A DNA stretch of 64,000 bases from JADCRZ01 sp041751095 (GCA_041751095.1 JBGSYC010000138.1:48124-112123); one strand, 5' to 3'; counted from the first letter of the stretch, positions 27,308 through 36,663 are shown. The notes: a model not told the origin generated them from the sequence alone. A program made the numbers and translations.

Positions 27308-28072
27308 TTGTTTATTAACTGCCGGCTGGTATTTTGTAAGTTGACCCTGTTTGTTGGCCTGTTACTTGCAGGTGGGCAGGCTTTCTGCCAGGTAACCATC
27401 AGCGGTTCTGTGTACGATATGTCTAAAACCCGGCCCCTCGAAGGAGTAAGTGTGCTAAGCACCTCCGGAAAAGGAACTACAACCGATATGTTGGGAAATT
27501 ACGCTATAGAGGTCAGGGAAAAAGACTCCATCTATTTTTCATACCTGAATAAGCCAACGGTAAAATTCGCGGTGACTTCAATCGCCAATATCAATGGCTT
27601 TGATATCTCTGTTCATGTGCCTACCAACGTATTACCGGAAGTGAGGGTGATGCCTCCCAGCTATAAGTTTGATTCTGTTCAGAACCGTAAAGACTATGCA
27701 AAGATCTTTAACTTCCGTAAGCCGGGCCTGGGAATCAGTTCGTTACCTCCAGGGGCCGGAGGAGCCGGAGTGGGCCTTGATCTCGATGAATTAATCAATG
27801 TTTTCAGGTTTAAAAGGACGAAGAGCATGTTAGGGTTTCAGCGCAGGCTTATTCAGGAAGAAGAGGATAAATTTGTAGATCACCGGTTTAATAAAATTAT
27901 TGTTCGTAAACTTACCGGCCTCACGGGAGATGAGCTTGAGAAATTCATGAAGATGTTCAGGCCTTCCTACGAGTTTACCCAGGTGAGCAGCGACTACGAA
28001 TTTTACTATTTCATCAAACAATCTTTCAGGCAGTACCGGGCGGTATTCAACGCCGGCAATCGAAGATCCTGA
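27308..28072 (+). CDS. Secreted carboxypeptidase-regulatory-like domain protein
   Basis: About 254 residues. A signal peptide (LTLFVGLLLAGGQAFCQ) leads into a CarboxypepD_reg-like beta-sandwich: VTISGSVYDMSKTRPLEGV...GTTTDMLGNYAIEV. The rest (about 115-254) is charged and mostly helical, with no domain I know. Such proteins occur beside TonB-type systems in Bacteroidota and probably sit in the periplasm. No ATG precedes the signal peptide, so the start must be a TTG at 27308 or 27341. The unusual start should be treated as uncertain. Confidence 0.65.
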   Translation: MFINCRLVFCKLTLFVGLLLAGGQAFCQVTISGSVYDMSKTRPLEGVSVLSTSGKGTTTDMLGNYAIEVREKDSIYFSYLNKPTVKFAVTSIANINGFDISVHVPTNVLPEVRVMPPSYKFDSVQNRKDYAKIFNFRKPGLGISSLPPGAGGAGVGLDLDELINVFRFKRTKSMLGFQRRLIQEEEDKFVDHRFNKIIVRKLTGLTGDELEKFMKMFRPSYEFTQVSSDYEFYYFIKQSFRQYRAVFNAGNRRS

Positions 28073-28140
28073 TTTGAGATTATCGCTAACATCTACTGAA
28101 GAATTTATTCCTATCTTCCTTAAAATATATCTGTCCTCCC

Positions 28141-29457
28141 ATGATAAAATTATTGATGATAGCCTGTTTATTAATAATGACAGGCACTTATTGTGCTGCA
28201 CAATCATCCCTCGTAGCCCATACCCCACCCCCGATACCTTACAAAGACGTATTGCTAAAGGAAGCAAAACCAGACCAGGCAGGTGTTTCCCCCGCAAGAC
28301 TGCAAAACATAGACAAGCTTATCCAGCAATATGTTGATAGTAACTGGGTGAATGGTGCGGTGGCCATTTTTGTTCACGACGGCAAAATCGTTTATCATAA
28401 AGCAATCGGCTACGATGATGTTGATAAAAAAACGCCGCTGAAAAATGACGCCATTTTCCGGATCGCTTCACAAACCAAAGCAGTTACTTGTGTTGCTGTG
28501 ATGATGTTATATGAAGAAGGGAAGTTTCTTCTTGATGACCCGGTCAGCAAATATATTCCTGAGTTTTACCGGCCTCAGGTGCTGGATAAATTTAATGACC
28601 GCGATACTTCTTATACTACCGTTCCTGCGAAAAGAGAGATCACGATCCGGGATTTGCTAACCCATACTTCAGGTATCGATTATCCTTCGATAGGCAGCAG
28701 GGAAATGAAGGCTGTTTATGCGAAGGCTGATATTCCAAGTGGCATCGGTACACAGGACAGGATGCTTTCAAATGAGATGAAGAAACTGGCCAGGTTGCCT
28801 TTAGCACATCAACCCGGTGAAAAGTATGCCTACGGACTTAGTATTGACGTGCTCGGATACCTTGTAGAAGTTTTGAGCGGAATAAGCCTTAATGACTTTT
28901 TTATGAAGAGGATATTTGAACCCCTCGGAATGAAAGACACCTATTTCAGCATACCCAAGGAGAAACAACACCGCCTGGCGCCGTTATATACCACGGATTC
29001 CCTGCATCGTTTACGGAAAATGCCGGCAAGCCGTAATGGTTTTTACGTTGATTACCCGAATCGAAACACCGCATATTTTTCGGGAGGGGCCGGGTTATCG
29101 TCAACCGCATTGGACTACGCGATATTTCTTCAGATGATGCTCAATGGAGGAACATATAATGGCCGGAGAATTTTAAGCAGGGCAGCAGTGCGGCTGATGA
29201 CGATGAACCAGGTGGGAGATATAAATCTCGGTGCCAACAAATTAGGTTTCGGCTTTGGCATAACCACCTTTAAGGGAAGCTCCTTAATTTCGCTGTCGGA
29301 AGGATCATTTAGCGGTGGTGGTTATTTCAGCACTACTTACTGGGCCGACCCTAAAGAAAGAGTAATTGGTCAGATCATGACGCAAATGTCGCCAAATAGC
29401 CACGGGGAACTGGCCAACAAATTCAAGGTGCTCACTTATCAGGCTCTTGATAATTAA
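28141..29457 (+). CDS. Beta-lactamase-family serine hydrolase
   Basis: 438 residues with a signal peptide (KLLMIACLLIMTGTYCAAQ). The fold is the class C beta-lactamase/EstB/penicillin-binding type. The catalytic S-x-x-K is Ser110-Q-T-Lys113 in FRIASQTKAVTCVAVMMLYE; the second motif region is YAYGLSIDVLGYLVE (Tyr229 or Tyr231), which lacks the Asn of true YxN. Near the C terminus the HxG motif seems replaced by GSFSGGGYFSTTYWADP. This pattern fits an esterase or D-amino-acid peptidase of the family rather than an antibiotic resistance enzyme. Exported to the periplasm. Confidence 0.85.
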   Translation: MIKLLMIACLLIMTGTYCAAQSSLVAHTPPPIPYKDVLLKEAKPDQAGVSPARLQNIDKLIQQYVDSNWVNGAVAIFVHDGKIVYHKAIGYDDVDKKTPLKNDAIFRIASQTKAVTCVAVMMLYEEGKFLLDDPVSKYIPEFYRPQVLDKFNDRDTSYTTVPAKREITIRDLLTHTSGIDYPSIGSREMKAVYAKADIPSGIGTQDRMLSNEMKKLARLPLAHQPGEKYAYGLSIDVLGYLVEVLSGISLNDFFMKRIFEPLGMKDTYFSIPKEKQHRLAPLYTTDSLHRLRKMPASRNGFYVDYPNRNTAYFSGGAGLSSTALDYAIFLQMMLNGGTYNGRRILSRAAVRLMTMNQVGDINLGANKLGFGFGITTFKGSSLISLSEGSFSGGGYFSTTYWADPKERVIGQIMTQMSPNSHGELANKFKVLTYQALDN

Positions 29458-29601
29458 ACGCACACAAAAGCATTATGTCTGACCAATTTTAGAACTGCTG
29501 CTGTACGGTTATGATCAGGATGTAAGGATCGTAATTTATAGTCGATAATCCGATGAACGCCTGCAGTTTATCCGGTCGGCAGGGAACAATAAAACAACAC
29601 T

Positions 29602-30147
29602 ATGGATCAGTTAACCTTGGGCATAGGAACCAGGCTGCAGCATACCCAGTACGGGCCGGGAGTAATTGTTGGCGTAAAGTACGCCACCTATCTTATTTCG
29701 TTTATTTACCATGGAATAAAGGAAATCGATAAAGCTGATGCAAAACTTGATGAGATCATTCCGGAGAATGTAACACTGGAGATTGAAACGACCTCGCAGG
29801 TTGAAAAGTCATTACTTAAGATACTAAGGTTGTGGAATGATACACAGGAAATTGTTCCGTTGGGAGACCGGTGGGTGGGAGGGACCATGGTCTTGCAGTC
29901 AAAAGACGCCGGACAGAAGCCAAAAGAAATTCCCATAGAGATTTTTTTTCATAAGATCGTTATGCTCCGGGACAGGATCCGGGTGCTTGAGCAGCAGATC
30001 AACGCAAATAAGCAATTAAGCGATCAGGAGAAAGTTAACCTGCAACAATATATTACCCGTGTTTACGGGTCGCTTACTACATTCAACGTTTTATTCAAGA
30101 ATAAAGAGCACTGGTTTGTGGGAGATAAAGGAAGCAGGGAGGAATAA
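29602..30147 (+). CDS. Conserved hypothetical with N-terminal SH3-like motif
   Basis: 181 residues, no signal peptide or membrane helix. The start (GTRLQHTQYGPGVIVGVKY...ISFIYHGIKEID) resembles the small Tudor/SH3-like barrel found at the C terminus of UvrD/PcrA helicases and in CarD-like proteins, where H-x-x-F/Y-G-x-G-x-V is the hallmark. The C-terminal half is helical and charged and may form a coiled coil (LEQQINANKQLSDQEKVNL). I do not recognise the full protein. A nucleic-acid or polymerase contact is possible but unproven. Confidence 0.6.
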   Translation: MDQLTLGIGTRLQHTQYGPGVIVGVKYATYLISFIYHGIKEIDKADAKLDEIIPENVTLEIETTSQVEKSLLKILRLWNDTQEIVPLGDRWVGGTMVLQSKDAGQKPKEIPIEIFFHKIVMLRDRIRVLEQQINANKQLSDQEKVNLQQYITRVYGSLTTFNVLFKNKEHWFVGDKGSREE

Positions 30148-30171
30148 AAAAAACAGGAGATAAATCTCCTG
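30145..30171 (-). terminator. Minus-strand intrinsic terminator without an obvious gene (A)
   Basis: On the minus strand a 7-bp stem CAGGAGA / TCTCCTG with a TTTA loop is followed at once by TTTTTTTTATT. On the plus strand it has no T tract. It begins right after the stop codon of the plus-strand gene ending at 30147. Confidence 0.75.
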
Positions 30172-30297
30172 CAGTGTGACTAAGCAATGTTTAGAGGGGC
30201 CCCGGAGGGCAAAATAGTTAAGAATATATTTAGCAGAACTTCATTTCAGGTCTCTTACCGGGTGTAAGTTACAGGCAACGGAAGCCATGGCTATTGA

Positions 30298-30325
30298 TTA
30301 AAATCATCCGCCCGTATGATTTTAA
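30298..30325. other. Perfect 10-bp hairpin in non-coding region
   Basis: TTAAAATCAT and ATGATTTTAA form a perfect stem around an eight-base loop (CCGCCCGT). Being flanked by A and T runs, it could serve as a weak terminator on either strand. Confidence 0.55.
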
Positions 30326-30422
30326 CCGGTAAGCCTCTGTTTGTGTAAATAGATGCATCTGTTCAACGATAAAGAAAATGTTATGCGTGTTAACGTAAGC
30401 GATAGTCTTGCTTATCCATTTA

Positions 30423-30452
30423 ATAAAAAAAGCAGGAGGTTGAGTTCCTGCA
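30423..30452 (-). terminator. Minus-strand intrinsic terminator without an obvious gene (B)
   Basis: On the minus strand GCAGGA / TCCTGC closes an eight-base loop and is followed by TTTTTTTATT. The stem sequence is nearly the same as in terminator A, 275 bp away. Confidence 0.75.
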
Positions 30453-30854
30453 ATTTTGGGTTGGTTTAAGGGTTACGAACAGGGGTAAGGTTCTATTCAA
30501 AAGCGATTACAATAGTAAACGGAGGTCTTTATTGAATTCCGGAACAAGGTACGCGTGATTTAACCTTCAACGGATGACTTCACTCAACAATACTTATGAT
30601 TATTGTCTGTTGCCGTTTGCCTGGTGTGAATGGAGTTATGCTTATTAACGAATGCAGGAGAAGGGCTCAAAATCCTGACAGCAATGTTACCACCGGGAAG
30701 AATCTGCGTCATAAATATCTGCACAGATTGTAGCTTTGCCGGCGCTAAGGAATCTGCTATTTGCTGTGCTGAAGTAATGAAAGAAGTGCGCGATGTTTGG
30801 ATAAATGCAGGTACTACGTTGCGCAAAAACATATTCATCTGATAAATATCGTAC

Positions 30855-32444
30855 ATGAAATTCTTCATTCTGTTCATTTTTTCTTCCGTTTCTCTGTCAG
30901 CCCAGGAAAGTTTTGATATTCTTATTAAGAATGGGAAAATCATCGATGGAACCGGCAACTCATGGGTGTATGGTGATATTGGGATCAAAGATGGCCGGAT
31001 TATTAAAATAGGAAGGATTGACAATGCGCTGCCTGGGAAAACCATCGACGCCGGCGGTCTCGTTATAGCTCCCGGCTTTATTGATGTGCACACGCATATT
31101 GAAGGTGAAGAATCCAAAACACCCACGGCTGACAACTTCATTTACGATGGTGTCACATCAGTAGTTACGGGTAACTGCGGCGGCTCAGCTATAGATGTGA
31201 ACCAGTATATGCAGTTGCTTGACAGTATCAGACTTTCTGTCAATACGGCCGTGCTTATCGGGCATAACACCGTACGCCGTACGGTTATGGGAACTGCCAA
31301 CCGATTACCAACGGAAGAAGAAATGCGAAAAATGGAGGCACTGGTAGCTACGGCCATGCAGGACGGTGCAGTAGGACTGTCCACCGGCCTGATTTATATC
31401 CCCGGCATTTATGCAAAAACTCCGGAGGTTATTCGTCTTGCAAAAATAGCCGCATTATATAATGGCGTATACGCTTCTCATATGCGGGATGAGGGCGACA
31501 GCGTGGTGCAGGCAATAAATGAAGCGCTGCAGATTGGGCGCGAAGCAAAAATACCGGTTGAAATTTCACACTTTAAAGTAAGTGGCCAGCAAAACTGGAA
31601 GCGTTCGGCAGAAACGCTTGCGCTTATCAAAAAAGCCCGTGAACAGGGCATCGAAGTAACCATAGATCAATATCCTTACACTGCAAGCAGTACATCGCTT
31701 GGCACAATACTACCTGAAGACGTATTGTCTGACGGAACAGACTCAATCACAGCAAGGCTTAACCGTTCAGACGTCAGGAAATATATTAAGAAAGCCATGC
31801 TTAAAAACCTGGCGCGGCGAAAGCTGAAGCATTACAGCTATGCCATGGTGGCTTATTGCAGGGCTGACACTACACTTAACGGTAAAAGCATTGAAGCCAT
31901 TAACCTGCTTAAAGGCAGAAAACACAGGGCACGGGATGAAGCAGAGACCATTATCGACATGATGTTGCAGGGCGGCGCGAGCATGGTGTTTCATGGAATG
32001 AGTGAATGGGATGTCAGAAACATTATGCAATATCCCTTTAACATGTTTGCTTCCGATGCCAGCATCCGGGCGTACGGGCAGGGTGCACCTCATCCCCGCG
32101 GATATGGTACGAATGCAAGGGTGCTCGGCAGGTACGTAAGGGAAGAGAAGGTTATTTCTCTCGAAGAAGCCATTCGAAGGATGACCTCGCTGCCCGCGCG
32201 AAAATTTCAGTTACATGAACGGGGGTTGCTCCTTCCCGGCTATGCTGCAGATATCGTGATTTTTAATCCAGAAACCGTGCAAGATGTATCCACCTTTGAA
32301 CAGCCACATGCGTACGCTCAGGGTTTTAGATACGTGATTGTTAATGGGAAAATGGTTGTTGATGAGTCTAAACATACCGGTGAAAGAAGCGGGATGCCTT
32401 TGTACGGCCCGGGTTATAAACAACCGGAAACAAGTATGAAGTAA
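30855..32444 (+). CDS. N-acyl-D-amino-acid deacylase-type amidohydrolase
   Basis: 529 residues, exported (signal FFILFIFSSVSLSAQ). The metal-dependent amidohydrolase start is FDILIKNGKIIDGTG and the metal motif H-x-H is His79-T-His81 in APGFIDVHTHIEGE. Later family features are VTGNCGGS, GLIYIPGIYA, YASHMRDEGDSV, VEISHFKVSG and MFASDASIRAYG. That order is the N-acyl-D-amino-acid deacylase/D-aminoacylase group (COG3653), which removes acyl groups from D-amino acids, for instance those released from cell walls. Substrate choice (Glu, Asp or neutral) cannot be read from sequence. Confidence 0.88.
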   Translation: MKFFILFIFSSVSLSAQESFDILIKNGKIIDGTGNSWVYGDIGIKDGRIIKIGRIDNALPGKTIDAGGLVIAPGFIDVHTHIEGEESKTPTADNFIYDGVTSVVTGNCGGSAIDVNQYMQLLDSIRLSVNTAVLIGHNTVRRTVMGTANRLPTEEEMRKMEALVATAMQDGAVGLSTGLIYIPGIYAKTPEVIRLAKIAALYNGVYASHMRDEGDSVVQAINEALQIGREAKIPVEISHFKVSGQQNWKRSAETLALIKKAREQGIEVTIDQYPYTASSTSLGTILPEDVLSDGTDSITARLNRSDVRKYIKKAMLKNLARRKLKHYSYAMVAYCRADTTLNGKSIEAINLLKGRKHRARDEAETIIDMMLQGGASMVFHGMSEWDVRNIMQYPFNMFASDASIRAYGQGAPHPRGYGTNARVLGRYVREEKVISLEEAIRRMTSLPARKFQLHERGLLLPGYAADIVIFNPETVQDVSTFEQPHAYAQGFRYVIVNGKMVVDESKHTGERSGMPLYGPGYKQPETSMK

Positions 32445-32510
32445 CTGCGGGAAAACCCTTCCCCGGGCGAGTTCCGGTTGCGATGAATGGAGGAGAAACG
32501 CGGGCGGCGG

Positions 32511-32527
32511 CATCACCGGCGGTGATG
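32511..32527. other. Small GC-rich hairpin between convergent genes
   Basis: CATCACC and GGTGATG pair around GGC, between the D-aminoacylase and E1 genes that face each other. No T tract follows, so terminator function is doubtful. Confidence 0.35.
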
Positions 32528-32540
32528 GCGGGATATGTCG

Positions 32541-34670
32541 TTAATACCCCAGCAACTTTGTAATAGATTCTTCGAGGCGTGACTTTGCAAGAAAATTCTT
32601 TTCCAAGGCTGTATTGAAGGGCACAGGTGTGTCGAGAGAAGCACAACGCATAACGGGAGCATCAAGCGCCCCGAAGCAGTGTTCACAGATCCATGCCGCT
32701 ATTTCACCACCTATTCCGCCGGTAAGGGTGTCTTCATGAAGCAACAAAACCTTACCGGTTTTGTGTACTGCAGCCTTTATGGCGTCATAATCGAGGGGTA
32801 GCAGTGTACGAAGGTCGAGAATGTTTAGCGACACATCCTTGTGAGCATCTGCATAATCCATCGCCCAGTGTACACCACTGCCGTACGTAATAATGGAAAC
32901 GTCATCGCCTTCGCGGGCAAGTTTTGCGCTGCCAATGTCAACTTCATAATAGCCGGAGTGAACATGGCCACTTACGCTTCTGTATAATGCTTTGTGCTCG
33001 AAGAAAATTACCGGGTTTGGATCGTTTATAGCGGCAATCACTAAACCTTTCGCATCCCCTGGGTTTGATGGGTAAACTACCTTTAGTCCGGGCGTGTGCA
33101 CAAACCATGCTTCATTACTTTGTGAATGAAATGGCCCTGCTCCTATCCCGCCGCCTGCAGGCATCCTGATCACCACATCGGCATGCTGCCCCCAGCGATA
33201 ATGTATCTTGGCAAGGTTATTTACGATCTGGTTAAAGCCGCAACTAACAAAATCGGCGAATTGCATTTCCACCATACTCTTAAAACCTTCGAGGCTTAAT
33301 CCGAGGGCAGCACCTATGATAGCGCTTTCACACAAGGGGGTATTGCGTACCCTGTGCTTTCCGAATTCATCTATAAATCCCTCCGTAACCTTAAAAGCGC
33401 CGCCATACGCTGCAATGTCCTGCCCCATCAGGATGAGGTTTTCATGGACCTTCATGCTTTGGTGAAGTCCTTCCCTAACGGCATCGACTAAGCGCAGGGA
33501 ACGCTGATCCAAACCTGAAGCGAATACTGGTTTAGCGGAAACAACATAATTATCAGGAGCCGGCGTCAAAGTGATCCTTTCAGGGCTTTCAGGAGGCCAG
33601 GTGTCGTCATCAGCAATCTCAATTGCTTCAGTAGTTTCTGCTTCAGGGTTTTCCTGGGAAACTTTAGGTAGCCTAAAAACGCTCAGCGGCATATCCGCGT
33701 ATACATCCTGCAGTTCAATAGCGCTGTCAGGTACAACATCATTGCCTGCCAACCCTTTTACCAGTTCTTCTTCAACAGTCTGGCTAAGTTCTTCTCTTAT
33801 AATTTTTGCTTCCGCGGCGTTTAAGACGCCTGTTGTCAGCAGGAAGTCCTCATAATTTTTTACCGGATCCTTCTTTCCCCATTCTTCAAACAACCCGCCG
33901 GGAACATACTTTACTCCACTGGCTTCTTCATGCCCGCGCATTCTGAAGGTCATGCACTCCACGAGGTAAGGTTTCTGATTCTTTATACAATATTCACGCA
34001 CTCCTTTGATGGTATCATATACGGTGAGAACATTATTGCCATCGATGCAAACCCCTTCCATTCCATAACCTTTCGCTCTTTCAGCAAGGCTGCTGCACCG
34101 ATATTGTTCAGCTACCGGCGTACTCAAGCCATATCCGTTATTTTCAATGATAAATATCACCGGAAGATCCCACACCGCAGCAGTATTCAGGGCTTCATGA
34201 AAATCGCCTTCGCTGGTTCCACCCTCACCGGTAAATGCTAGTGACGCTTTCTGTTGCTTCTGTAGTTTATACGCCAATGCCACTCCATCTGCAACCGCCA
34301 ACTGGGGGCCAAGGTGAGAGATCATTCCACAGATATAGTGTTCCCTGCTTCCGAAATGAAAGCTACGCTCCCTGCCTTTGCTGTAGCCATCTGTATGTCC
34401 CTGCCATTGATTCATGAGCCGGCTAAGCGGCATACCACGTGAAATAAACACCCCGAGGTTACGGTGCAGGGGCATTATCCATTCATCTTCCTGCATCGCT
34501 AAGGTTGCACCGACAGAAATGGCTTCCTGGCCGATTCCACTGAACCATTTTCCTACACGCCCCTGCCTTAGCAAGAAAAGCATCTTTTCCTCGATCATTC
34601 TGGAAAGCAGGATATTGCGGTATAAATTCAACAGCTCTGCGCCGGAGTAATTTTTTTTGTCGAATTGCAT
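32541..34670 (-). CDS. Fused 2-oxoacid dehydrogenase E1 (alpha plus beta)
   Basis: 709 residues joining both E1 subunits in one chain. Residues about 1-330 are E1-alpha, with the thiamine-diphosphate motif starting G148-E-G-G-T-S-E-G-D-F-H-E-A and ending E-N-N near 178. An acidic linker (about 330-385) leads into E1-beta (VREGLHQSMKVHENLILMGQDIAAYGG...MVEMQFADFVSCGFNQI...VLLLHEDTLTGG). The enzyme decarboxylates a branched-chain 2-oxo acid or pyruvate and passes the acyl group to an E2 lipoyl protein. No E2 or E3 gene lies in the window. The GDG motif reads GEG, which is tolerated in this group. Confidence 0.9.
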   Translation of the reverse strand: MQFDKKNYSGAELLNLYRNILLSRMIEEKMLFLLRQGRVGKWFSGIGQEAISVGATLAMQEDEWIMPLHRNLGVFISRGMPLSRLMNQWQGHTDGYSKGRERSFHFGSREHYICGMISHLGPQLAVADGVALAYKLQKQQKASLAFTGEGGTSEGDFHEALNTAAVWDLPVIFIIENNGYGLSTPVAEQYRCSSLAERAKGYGMEGVCIDGNNVLTVYDTIKGVREYCIKNQKPYLVECMTFRMRGHEEASGVKYVPGGLFEEWGKKDPVKNYEDFLLTTGVLNAAEAKIIREELSQTVEEELVKGLAGNDVVPDSAIELQDVYADMPLSVFRLPKVSQENPEAETTEAIEIADDDTWPPESPERITLTPAPDNYVVSAKPVFASGLDQRSLRLVDAVREGLHQSMKVHENLILMGQDIAAYGGAFKVTEGFIDEFGKHRVRNTPLCESAIIGAALGLSLEGFKSMVEMQFADFVSCGFNQIVNNLAKIHYRWGQHADVVIRMPAGGGIGAGPFHSQSNEAWFVHTPGLKVVYPSNPGDAKGLVIAAINDPNPVIFFEHKALYRSVSGHVHSGYYEVDIGSAKLAREGDDVSIITYGSGVHWAMDYADAHKDVSLNILDLRTLLPLDYDAIKAAVHKTGKVLLLHEDTLTGGIGGEIAAWICEHCFGALDAPVMRCASLDTPVPFNTALEKNFLAKSRLEESITKLLGY

Positions 34671-34740
34671 AGGTTTTGCCGGTTTTCGGGAGGCTTCTTG
34701 TGTTCCCGTGAGATCGGTTCTTGCCGGTTCAAGTTAAGAA

Positions 34741-35094
34741 CTAATCGCTTCTGTTTTCAGATTTACGTTCTTTAAAAATCAGGGAAGACAATACAGAAAG
34801 CAAAAGGCTGAATATTAAAGCCCACCAAAAGCCGTCGACAATAAACCCATCTATGAACTTACCGGCAAGTAAAATGATTAACGCGTTAATGACGAATAGG
34901 AAGAGCCCGAAAGTTAATAAGGTGATGGGCAGGGTGAGAATGATAAGAACAGGCTTCACCAGAATGTTCAGGATCGCCAGTACAAACACAACAACAATGG
35001 CTGTCCAGAAATTCTCTATATGGATGCCGGGCAATACACTGGCAAGTCCAAAAGCCACAGCGGCGGTAAGCAACATACGAAGAATGAAATTCAT
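34741..35094 (-). CDS. Phage-holin-IV-like membrane protein (YvlD family)
   Basis: 117 residues and four transmembrane helices (FILRMLLTAAVAFGLASVL, FWTAIVVVFVLAILNILV, LTLPITLLTFGLFLFVINAL, FWWALIFSLLLSVLSSLIF). The motif NILVKPVLIILTLPITLLTFGLF, written here in part, is typical of the COG1950/YvlD group, called phage holin family IV by databases. No phage genes surround it, so a resident membrane protein is more likely than a lysis factor. Confidence 0.8.
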   Translation of the reverse strand: MNFILRMLLTAAVAFGLASVLPGIHIENFWTAIVVVFVLAILNILVKPVLIILTLPITLLTFGLFLFVINALIILLAGKFIDGFIVDGFWWALIFSLLLSVLSSLIFKERKSENRSD

Positions 35095-35231
35095 GGTAAT
35101 TATGCGATGTTGTTATTTGTACGATAAATGTTATGCATTAAAAATCCGACCAAAGATGGTTCATCCGAAACGCTAAGCACAGGACGATGGTATTGGCATG
35201 CACACCTTTACAATTGGTGTGTGAACGATAT

Positions 35232-36512
35232 TCAAATTACTGTCAATTCACAAAAATTTTCGGGGTTCAGGTACTTATTTGACAGCTCCTGCAATTCTGT
35301 GGCCGAAACAGTTCTGATGGTTTCGATGGCTTCATCAAAGTAGTTCTCTCCAAGGTCATGCAGGATGATATTTTTCCACTTTGCCATAATGTGAAACGGC
35401 CCGTCAAGCTCCCCTAAGATCGTTCCCATCATATGGTTGCGCACAAGCATGAGTTCTTCATCATCAACCGGTTCTTCCCTGAGGTCGAGCATTTCGGCAT
35501 AAACTTCTTCTACGGTAGCTTCACATACTTCCCTGCCAGCTTCGGTGCTGATCAGCCAGGCGCTTTGCTGCATGTGATTTTGCAGGTAGCTGTGAATTCC
35601 ATAGGTATAGCCTTTTTCTTCCCTGATGTTGCTCATCAGCCTTGAACCGAAATAGCCGCCGAATACGTTATTGAGTACCTGCGCTTTCTGGAAATCCGGA
35701 TGATGCCGGTCAGGGAAATGGGAACCTATCCGTATCGCTCCCTGCACACCGGCGGGGTCATTAAGTACATTGAATTTTTTATCTGTAGTCTTACAAATGA
35801 CATGCTGCTTTTCCTGCAAGCTCCTTCCGTTGAATCCGAGACCGCCAAAATATCGATTGAATAACGGCACAATGTCCGCCGGTAATTTACCGGCCACGAA
35901 AATGACGCATTTTCCGTTGACATAATATTGCCGGTAAAAATTTGCGAGGTCCTGCCGTGATACTTCATCAAATGCGGCAAAGCTACTATACCTCCCATAA
36001 GGATGATTGCTGCCGAAAAGATATTCATCAATCAACCGGTTGGCGACAAAATCACACTTCTTTAGATTTACCTCGAGGCGTTGCTTTCCGGTTTGTTTGT
36101 AAATCTGAATTTCGTCCTCGGCAAAAACACAATCCGTGAGCACCTCCTGTACCACCGGGAGCAGTTCCGGCAGGTGCTTTGTTAAGCAATGTAAGGTAAG
36201 CGTGGCGTTTTCATTATAGCAATGCCTGTTGAAGTAAGATCCATAATATTCAAAATGTTCGTTGATCTGGAATGCGCTTTTGCCGGAAGTGCCGTTTTTC
36301 AAAAGATAGTTCGTACTGGCCGCTACAAGGTTTTTGTCTTCATACCAGTTGCCCGCATACATCACCCAGTCTATTTGCAGCACTTCTTCAGCCCCTGCGT
36401 CTACCGTGTATACGTCAACGCCGTTATCCAGCGTATACCGGCCGCATGGCTTTAAGCGGAGGTCAAAGTCTACCGCATCTTTTATAGGCGGTGGAATTGT
36501 TCTGTGTGTCAT
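35232..36512 (-). CDS. M16 peptidase-like, non-catalytic subunit
   Basis: 426 residues. It has the M16B fold, but where the zinc motif HxxEH should be (after TNYL near residue 68) it reads LLKNGTSGKSA, so it cannot bind zinc. The C-terminal half keeps the substrate-binding Arg and Tyr pair (GSRLMSNIREEKGYTYGIHS) that the non-catalytic subunit of heterodimeric M16B proteases supplies. No signal peptide is seen. It follows the catalytic subunit gene by 151 bp on the same strand; the two probably form one peptidase. Confidence 0.87.
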   Translation of the reverse strand: MTHRTIPPPIKDAVDFDLRLKPCGRYTLDNGVDVYTVDAGAEEVLQIDWVMYAGNWYEDKNLVAASTNYLLKNGTSGKSAFQINEHFEYYGSYFNRHCYNENATLTLHCLTKHLPELLPVVQEVLTDCVFAEDEIQIYKQTGKQRLEVNLKKCDFVANRLIDEYLFGSNHPYGRYSSFAAFDEVSRQDLANFYRQYYVNGKCVIFVAGKLPADIVPLFNRYFGGLGFNGRSLQEKQHVICKTTDKKFNVLNDPAGVQGAIRIGSHFPDRHHPDFQKAQVLNNVFGGYFGSRLMSNIREEKGYTYGIHSYLQNHMQQSAWLISTEAGREVCEATVEEVYAEMLDLREEPVDDEELMLVRNHMMGTILGELDGPFHIMAKWKNIILHDLGENYFDEAIETIRTVSATELQELSNKYLNPENFCELTVI

Positions 36513-36663
36513 TTTAATATTTTATTACAAGCGGCGGTAACTCCCGGGCTTTATAACCAATCAGGTGGTGTAAGGGTTCTTTTCGAGTATGATCAAGCTG
36601 GCAATATATCTGTATAGCATTTAGGGCTTCATCCTCCCGCCAAAGGAGTTCGGATTTTTTACA

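Larger units (their letters stand above)
30148..30854. other. 707-bp structured non-coding region
   Basis: I see no convincing gene in it, but it holds three hairpins (listed separately), two of them textbook minus-strand terminators. Two overlapping antisense frames exist near 30584-30856 (a 90-residue minus frame and a 70-residue Cys-rich plus frame at 30630-30842). Neither has a recognisable domain or ribosome binding site. Confidence 0.55.

Noticed and set aside
28141..29457. Antibiotic resistance beta-lactamase
   Set aside because: The class C YxN and KTG-type motifs are not intact; the family contains many esterases and peptidases, so a resistance label is unsupported.
30630..30842. 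70-residue Cys-rich plus-strand frame
   Set aside because: It has no ribosome binding site, promoter box or known motif and lies opposite another open frame; I cannot support it as a gene.
30584..31141. 185-residue minus-strand frame antisense to the D-aminoacylase start
   Set aside because: More than half of it is antisense to a well-supported gene. The remaining 90 residues show no domain, although terminator B lies downstream, so a small transcript there remains possible.
34741..35094. Prophage holin
   Set aside because: No phage structural, lysis or integrase genes are near; the YvlD-type family is chromosomal.
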